Source: Macropodus opercularis (lineage: Eukaryota; Chordata; Actinopteri; Anabantiformes; Osphronemidae). Taken from it: a DNA stretch of 64,000 nucleotides. Position 1 is the stretch's first letter; every line of letters begins with the position of its first letter. Positions 58,301 through 64,000 of the stretch are shown here, piece after piece. The notes under the pieces were generated by a model that saw only the letters and a list, made by a program, of their open reading frames with translations, did not search any database and was not told the DNA's origin. The position numbers and the translations under genes are program-made. Location: the NCBI GenBank assembly GCA_030770545.1, contig CM061097.1:620501-684500 (forward strand), in the 5' to 3' direction.

Positions 58301-60250
58301 GCAGAATGAGCTACAGTCTGGTGCAGGTGAGGGTCCGGAGGCTCCGTCTGGGACAAGGCAAAAGCTCGGACGTGCCCAACACGCTGCAGACAATGTGGAC
58401 ACAGCAGATTAGCAGCTCGGCATTGTTTTAGGAATTCATTCACAAACACTCCATAATTAACTTCAAGTCGAAGCAGGGACTTGTGCCAAGGATTTCATTT
58501 AAGCCCACAAGACAATGAGCTTGACTAATTCTCATCCATTTTTCATTTTAAGGAGTGGATCTAATCTCAGCGGGTTGTTGGCGTCTGAAACCACTTCCTG
58601 GGACGCTGCCAAGACCCGAGTTCTGCAGACTAAGGAATTCCTACTGGTTAACTTGCTAAATAGACTGTTTTACTTCAGTGTCATTGCACTGCAACATTTT
58701 AATGATATTTATTAAACGATGAGGCGCGTTGACAATTGTGACAAGAACTCACAACAAGGTTTTTATATGCAAATGGATGGACGGCACAAATTAGTACGAG
58801 CACAAGATACGATGAGGAGCCATCGATAACCTGACACCAGTCCTAGTGCTGAGAAAGGACAAACAAAATGCACCTCACCGTGAAAACGCTGACCTGAGGC
58901 CAAAGGGGCGATCAAATACTGTAGAAACTAGAGAACACGACACCCAAAATCAATCATCCTCGACTCTACGCTGCACTAGCGTCTGAAATATGTAGTGAAA
59001 GGCAGCCGAGATCCTGTAAACACGTAGGAGGAGAAAAGCAGGTGGGTGTCGGAAGCGCTGGACGGTGGGAGTTCGTACTCGAGCCCGTCTCCCAACCACC
59101 TGTCTGCAGACGAGCCCTGAGGGAAACCATCAGCGTAACAGCACTCGTCAAGAGGCCGAGAACGTGCGTCGACGACTTCACGGAGCCGACTGAGCGCCTG
59201 GATCAGACTAGAGATGGAGAACTGCCTGGTGACGCCTCGACATGGAAAACAGGAAACTACGTCTTCGGTGACTTATTTGGGACATAGTTCATCTGCAGCC
59301 TGATCTTGTTTACGTAAAGCTACGACATGACTGGGGTTGAATGCTTTGAATCTAAATAACGTGTGAGACACAGGGTCAAAGGCAGTTTAAGCTCAGCGGT
59401 GACCTCAGAAGTGGTCAGACAGTGGAGGTCACTGACTGAAGCCAGGCCTCTGCATCTGTAACCGCAATACTTCCACCAGATGGAAAACACAATCTGCTTA
59501 AACAGCGAAGGGACCTGGCGAGACAGGAGTTCACAACGAAAGGTTACTGTGGAGTCTGATGGCGTTGGCCACGGAGAACAGACGCTTATACTTTGAGTCA
59601 TGTCCTCCCCTCCTCCACCTTGTTTCAGTGGCCTGTGAACAGCCGGTGGGAAAGAAACACACCGACTGTGCAGGGACTACATTTCACCACAAAACACATG
59701 TGTTGAAATTAAAGTGCAAGGTCCGTGGTGCCAGCATCGGCGTTTTAAGGACACGGGCGGCAGGAAGCTGCTGGTCGCGTTCATAAAGCATAAAAGTGCA
59801 TTTTCCGCTACTTGACACAGGAAAGACGCGAAAAGTTTCAGCCTGTTATTTACTCATCTGCTGTTTTAATCCCGGACCATCCGACAGGCGGCTCCGAGTG
59901 TGTTCAAATGTTTAAAACTACACAAACTGACTGTGGGCAAACGCACAGAATGTTCCTGGAGCCGCTTAAAACTACGGCCACTACTGTCATCGCTCCCGCA
60001 GCGTCTCACTACGCGATCGTTTCCAGATCCACGAGCAGATTCGTGGCACGTTTCTACCTCGGACATGAAGCAGAAACAGCGCCGCTAGAAAAAGCCACCG
60101 CTCACCAGCTTTGCAGGGATCCTTGTAGTCGATCGCCTCTGATGTGGCAGCGGGCTCCACATAGTAGCCTGGGTCAATCGCTTCCAAATCGATCGCCAGC
60201 GTGAAGCCGAGGCAGGATAGAAGAAACCAACATCTCGCCGCGAGCTCCAT
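43384..60250 (-). CDS. bmp1: Bone morphogenetic protein 1 / tolloid metalloprotease, long (mTLD) form
   Basis: Twenty exons in transcript order: 60250-60106, 55422-55309, 54146-54036, 53823-53706, 52739-52561, 52327-52222, 49220-49096, 47958-47843, 47771-47669, 47357-47241, 46996-46851, 46771-46576, 46429-46304, 45927-45767, 45606-45426, 45337-45212, 45130-45003, 44893-44680, 44430-44180 and 43518-43384. They total 2898 nt, or 965 residues, in the same exon number as human mTLD. The order is signal peptide (MELAARCWFLLSCLGFTLA), propeptide, furin-type site KRRKR before AATSRPERVWPEG, astacin protease, CUB1-CUB2-EGF-CUB3-EGF-CUB4-CUB5. The protease has zinc site HELGHVIGFWHEHTRPD and Met-turn SIMHYARN. 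The EGF modules read MDECSKPDNGRC and DKDECSKENGGC. The terminus KFQDTLHSRK identifies BMP1 rather than TLL1. The secreted enzyme removes procollagen C-propeptides and cleaves chordin. Which teleost copy (bmp1a or bmp1b) is not decided. Confidence 0.97.
49221..52221 (-). other. bmp1 intron 6, nothing recognised
   Basis: This 3-kb intron lies between the protease-domain exons ending at 52222 and starting at 49220. I saw no additional exon, RNA gene or clear mobile element. Confidence 0.5.
55423..60105 (-). other. bmp1 intron 1, nothing recognised
   Basis: This is a large first intron of 4.7 kb. Short open frames on both strands lack similarity and splice support. Large first introns often hold enhancers, but nothing here can be named from sequence alone. 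Confidence 0.5.
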
Positions 60251-60900
60251 GATTGTGACGGGGCCACGGCGCAAGGCGAAGAATAGAGGAAGAGGAGAGA
60301 GGGACAGAGGGAGACGAGGAGACAGGAGACACTGGGGAAGTGGGAGGATTTTGGGGGAAACGAGATCCTGCGGAGGGCGGGTTCTAAACGCAGCCTCTCT
60401 CCGGTGTCTTCTCGGCTCTGGGGGCCGTGGTTTTCCTCCAGAGTCCTGCCTGACAAACTTTGATGATATGGCGGCGAAAAGCCCTTTTCGCTCCACCGCG
60501 GGTCCGTCGGGGGCCTTTAAGAGGTGACACACACTTCATGGAGATCAACCATTCATGTGACAGCTGGGCCTCCGCTGTCGTCTTAAATCTCTATTGATAG
60601 TCGGAGCCTTGGCATCGTCTTAATGTGCCTCGTTCAGCCCCGGAGCGCGCGCAGGCGTCGGCTGGGCTTAAACGGGCCTTTCCCGCGCCAACGCTCCGTC
60701 TTACCTTCGCCAACTCTCAGTTACAGACACGAGTTCTCCTCGCCGATGCTTGTTTCACGCGCGAGACGAGAAGTAACGACACGCGCACTCATCACGTTGT
60801 CACGCGCAACACACGGTGTGGCACGAACAAACCGCCGGGGCCGGACGGGGCCACGCGCTCATTTACATGATTACAGCTCCACCTGCGGGCAATTTACGGC
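60251..60900 (-). promoter_or_regulatory. GC-rich bmp1 5' UTR and promoter region
   Basis: Sequence immediately upstream of the bmp1 start codon is GC-rich with frequent CpG, particularly at 60620-60860. This is consistent with a CpG-island promoter. The purine-rich run 60270-60340 is probably 5' UTR. No TATA box was assigned. Confidence 0.35.
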
Positions 60901-62214
60901 GATTGTCACTAGTAAACGTCGCAGCAGCTGTTGTTCCGTGAAAACGTCACACACGATGCTCGCGTTGGCTGAAGCGCGTCTGTCTGGCGGCTGTGACCCC
61001 TGCCCGTCGAACCCAGGCCCGGATGACGTCACCGTCAGGATTTACGCCGAGAGACTCGGTTCGCAGCGTCCAACAAATACTGTTTTTGGTAAATGACCTG
61101 TTCGTGTTCTGAACGTTATTGAAGTACCGAGCAGTGCACACGTGGGCATCTTTAACAACATTTAATAACATGCTGCTTATGAGGCTCACGTGCAGGTATA
61201 GTTCATACCAATGAAACAAAACTGCCACACAAAAATCAGCTGTGATGGTGAATTACTGTAATATAACGACTGTAGAAAACATGACCAACGTTCAGATTTA
61301 GTTATATAAGAAATATGGAAATACAAAGATAAACATGAACGTTCACATCAGAAATAATAAAGAAACTTAACTGATCAGAAATAGCAAAAGATTAGTTTTA
61401 GTCCAGTCAGAATTTGCTTATTAAACTGAAACTTGTAGGAAAAGAGCACAAACTGTAGCAGAACCACGGCTGCAGTGAGATTCAGTGCTACAGACGGGGC
61501 AGATCTCTGAGCCCAGGACCAGGTTCCGTGTGTTTGTCAGTGGCTCCCAGATTCCAGCTTGGACCAGGTGTCACCACCAAGCAGGTGTTTATTGCTGTAA
61601 AAAGGCACAATTAACAAATGAGTCTCCTGAACTGGGGAAATAGTCAAGATGGCAACAGTAAGTTTCCACTGAGTGTTCCAGTAAATGTGTGTATGTAGGC
61701 AGAGAAGGTTTAATTCCAGACAGCATCACAAAACAAAATATAAATAAGGGCCTGGAGACATTTAAAAGCACTTTTTGTTACACAGTGAATTCAAACGCTT
61801 CCCAAAAATATAACAACGTGGGCAGCAGGAAAGCAAAGACTGCACATGAGGCAGGGGTCAACGTGCGCCATCATCAGAGATTACTAAGAGTGATACACAC
61901 CTTGGCTTCGTGTGCACATGCTGGCATCACGTCGCCGCTCAGAGATGCCAGTCTACTGTGCTGAGCTCCACGAAGGGTCACCGTTATCGAGGTGGGGGCT
62001 TTCTGCCCTACCAACACACAAACAGAGCTGCTCAGCACCAACGGCTACACTCCGTGAAAACCGGCAAAACACGCTCGAAGGCTGCACTTTGCCATCAGTG
62101 TGGTTTAGTTAGCAAAATAAAACCACAGCAGGATGTCAGACATGAAAATGATACAAGAAGCAAACTGAAGGAGAGAAAAAAAACAGCAATGAAAGTGTGA
62201 GTTTGATCCCAGTC
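60901..62214. other. Intergenic spacer right of bmp1, no gene seen
   Basis: The stretch is AT-rich in the middle (61250-61450). No exon with recognisable similarity, no RNA gene and no repeat was identified before the minus-strand poly(A) signal at 62215. Confidence 0.4.
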
Positions 62215-62220
62215 TTTATT
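62215..62220 (-). terminator. Poly(A) signal AATAAA of the right-edge gene
   Basis: TTTATT on the plus strand gives a canonical minus-strand AATAAA about 445 bp past the stop at 62664-62666. It supports a real transcript end for the unidentified gene. Confidence 0.6.
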
Positions 62221-62663
62221 CAAAACAGATGCCATGTGTAGTACTATTGCATTTTAGAATGTGTATGAAGTCATGAATACGATCATTCAATAGAGGAGTT
62301 TACAAAACGTCACTACATGAGGCAAATGACAACAGAAGAATGAAACGGCCACAAACACAAGCAGTCTGGGATGTTCTGATTCTTGCATCTGGTCAATTTG
62401 TTGTAACGTAATTCACAACTCTTCTGCATCGGATCGGTAGATAGTAGAACTTTACATTACCACATGAACATGACTTTCATTTCCAGCATGGTTCTATTGG
62501 AACATGAACTCACAACCACTGCTCTGCTTTGAGATGCTACAGAGACACATCTACCTTCAGGTTCCTCCAAGCAAACTATCTACACACACTCATCAGAGCA
62601 GCCTTCCCTGGCCTACAGACGTCCTGGACGACCCAAAACAGAGGATGAATGAACCCGGGTCAC

Positions 62664-64000
62664 TCAACGTGGCCGCCGCGATTTGGCAGCGCGGGACATA
62701 CCAGCGGTCTGATTGGTGATGTGCGCCAAGCTGGGCAAGCTGCTGGCAAGTTTGGCCAGACCGCCGTTGGTCAGCAGCTGGTGGATGGCTGTGGTTTTGG
62801 CAACGCCTCCCGTAGCGACCACAGGCACTGCTCGGAGCAGAGTGCTGCTACTAGTACCAGCGGAACTCAGGACCGGACCCTGGGATTTGCTACAAACGGC
62901 CTGAGGGAGGAGAAGAAAACCTACAGTTCCAGGTTTCCACATACGATGTACTGATGACATGGTTGTATTGTTGTACTGAATTCCCCCCTTGTAATGTAAA
63001 AACCAATACATAAATACCAAGTGAATATGTAGAGAATGACACATGCTGTAACCTTTTTATCTGTTGTGTTAATTTGCTCACCATCAAACACTTGTCTTAA
63101 GTGGCTGTATTTAATAGCTGCACTACAGGTGGAAAACTAACACGTAACGTAAGGGAGGTACCAGCTACCTGGGTGTTGCCTGCATTGGCTGCTATGCAGG
63201 GCAGGTTAGGAGCTTTGGTGACAATCTCCTGAAGACTGAAACTTAGGCCTTGTAGAAGACTGCTGGCAGAAGGTGCTGCATATAAACAAAGTCAACAAAT
63301 CAACAGAGCGGAAATTTGGGTGGAATCTATGCAAATCAATTTACATAACGTTTCACAAAACACTCCCCCAACCCCAGACCTCAACTAGATGGACACGCAC
63401 AAACAGCACATGGAAGTAATGTCCAGAGGGTAAGGTTGGGCACATAGCGATGGCGCGAGAGGTGATCAGTGATGATGTGTGTTTAATTATGTCGTCCTCG
63501 CACACAGTTTAATGCTTTAATCTCTCTCTGTTAAGCAGTTGGGCTGCACTGAGTGTTAAGGCTGCACACTTGACAGTGCAAACAGGCGTGCAGGGCAGGA
63601 CAGGACAGGACAGAGATACCTTGGGCAGTAGCCGGAGCTTGCGCCTGGACTGGTGTGGAGGACCCAGACACCATGCAAGGCTGCACACTGTTGAATGAGC
63701 TGGAGCCTGGGGACAGGGCTCCAGGCACCTCTGACAGACTACCAGACCTGCAGTGACACACATAACCACCAGTCTACTCAGGAGCCACCCCAGCAAGAGC
63801 TGTTCGGCCTCCACTCAGCTCCCAAACGCAAAGTACTCAAACCACTCATCCCTCTTCACCAAGCACACTTCTGTCGAACAGGGTGGGTGTGGAAAAAGGC
63901 ACGGTCAGGAATTTAGGCGCTCTACACTCGCTTAGCTTGCTAGCTTACCGCTGGGCTGTAAGGAGTCCAGAGAGCTCCTTGGCTCCCGCCACAGTCTGAC
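62664..64000 (-). CDS. 3' exons of an unidentified Ser/Ala/Leu-rich protein gene (partial)
   Basis: Four linked minus-strand exons have good AG/GT borders and compatible phases: an edge exon 64000-63949, then 63747-63620, 63275-63169 and 62900-62664, with a TGA stop. The predicted C-terminus reads VAGAKELSGLLTAQR, SGSLSEVPGALSPGSSSFNS, LLQGLSFSLQEIVTKAPNL, AIHQLLTNGGLAKLASSLPS and ends in the basic SRAAKSRRPR. The composition resembles low-complexity tails of large nuclear or chromatin proteins. I considered a ubinuclein-like or similar nuclear cofactor but cannot support a name. The 5' part is outside the window. Confidence 0.6.

Noticed and set aside
60201..61096. Plus-strand frames of 108-157 codons at the bmp1 5' end
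   Set aside because: The sequence is GC-rich promoter and 5' UTR, where stop codons are rare. No family motif or splice site supports them.

Overview
The window is vertebrate nuclear DNA, almost certainly from a teleost fish. Every gene is split by canonical GT-AG introns, mostly short. The encoded proteins are vertebrate families (BIN3, long-chain acyl-CoA synthetase, cGMP-dependent kinase, UBL4A, DRP1/DNM1L, DISP3, BMP1), and the repeats include a Penelope-like element and a LINE of types common in fish. Nothing prokaryotic is present: no operons, CRISPR arrays or rRNA/tRNA genes that I could see.

Layout, left to right. (1) 2108-5251 (+): the last three coding exons of bin3, with its poly(A) signal at 6286. 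(2) 6836-11286 (-): a complete 19-exon long-chain acyl-CoA synthetase, acsl5-like, tail-to-tail with bin3. A GC-rich minisatellite of 34-bp units (11684-12172) lies just upstream. (3) About 14565-21705 (-): a decayed cGMP-dependent protein kinase (prkg1-like) pseudogene with several frameshifts. One of its cyclic-nucleotide-binding exons is interrupted by a Penelope-like retroelement (16475-19927) that has an intact 876-codon ORF and 13-bp target-site duplications. (4) 22553-25358 (+): ubl4a, with a LINE fragment in intron 1. (5) 26592-30854 (+): a dnm1l (DRP1) gene, probably a divergent paralogue, with a 39-nt candidate alternative exon in the GTPase domain. (6) 35497-41201 (+): disp3, 20 coding exons including one GC-AG intron. 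(7) 43384-60250 (-): a complete bmp1 (tolloid) gene in 20 exons, tail-to-tail with disp3. (8) 62664-64000 (-): the 3' exons of a gene I do not recognise.

I assembled the exon models of acsl, ubl4a, dnm1l, disp3 and bmp1 by hand. In each the summed coding length is a multiple of three and close to the family's usual length, which supports the boundaries. The genes do not form one pathway. bin3 and bmp1 are near each other on human 8p21, so part of the order is probably old vertebrate synteny.

The most unusual region is 14.5-21.7 kb: a dead kinase gene carrying a young, apparently full-length Penelope-like element with direct and inverted terminal repeats and a hammerhead-ribozyme-like motif in each repeat.
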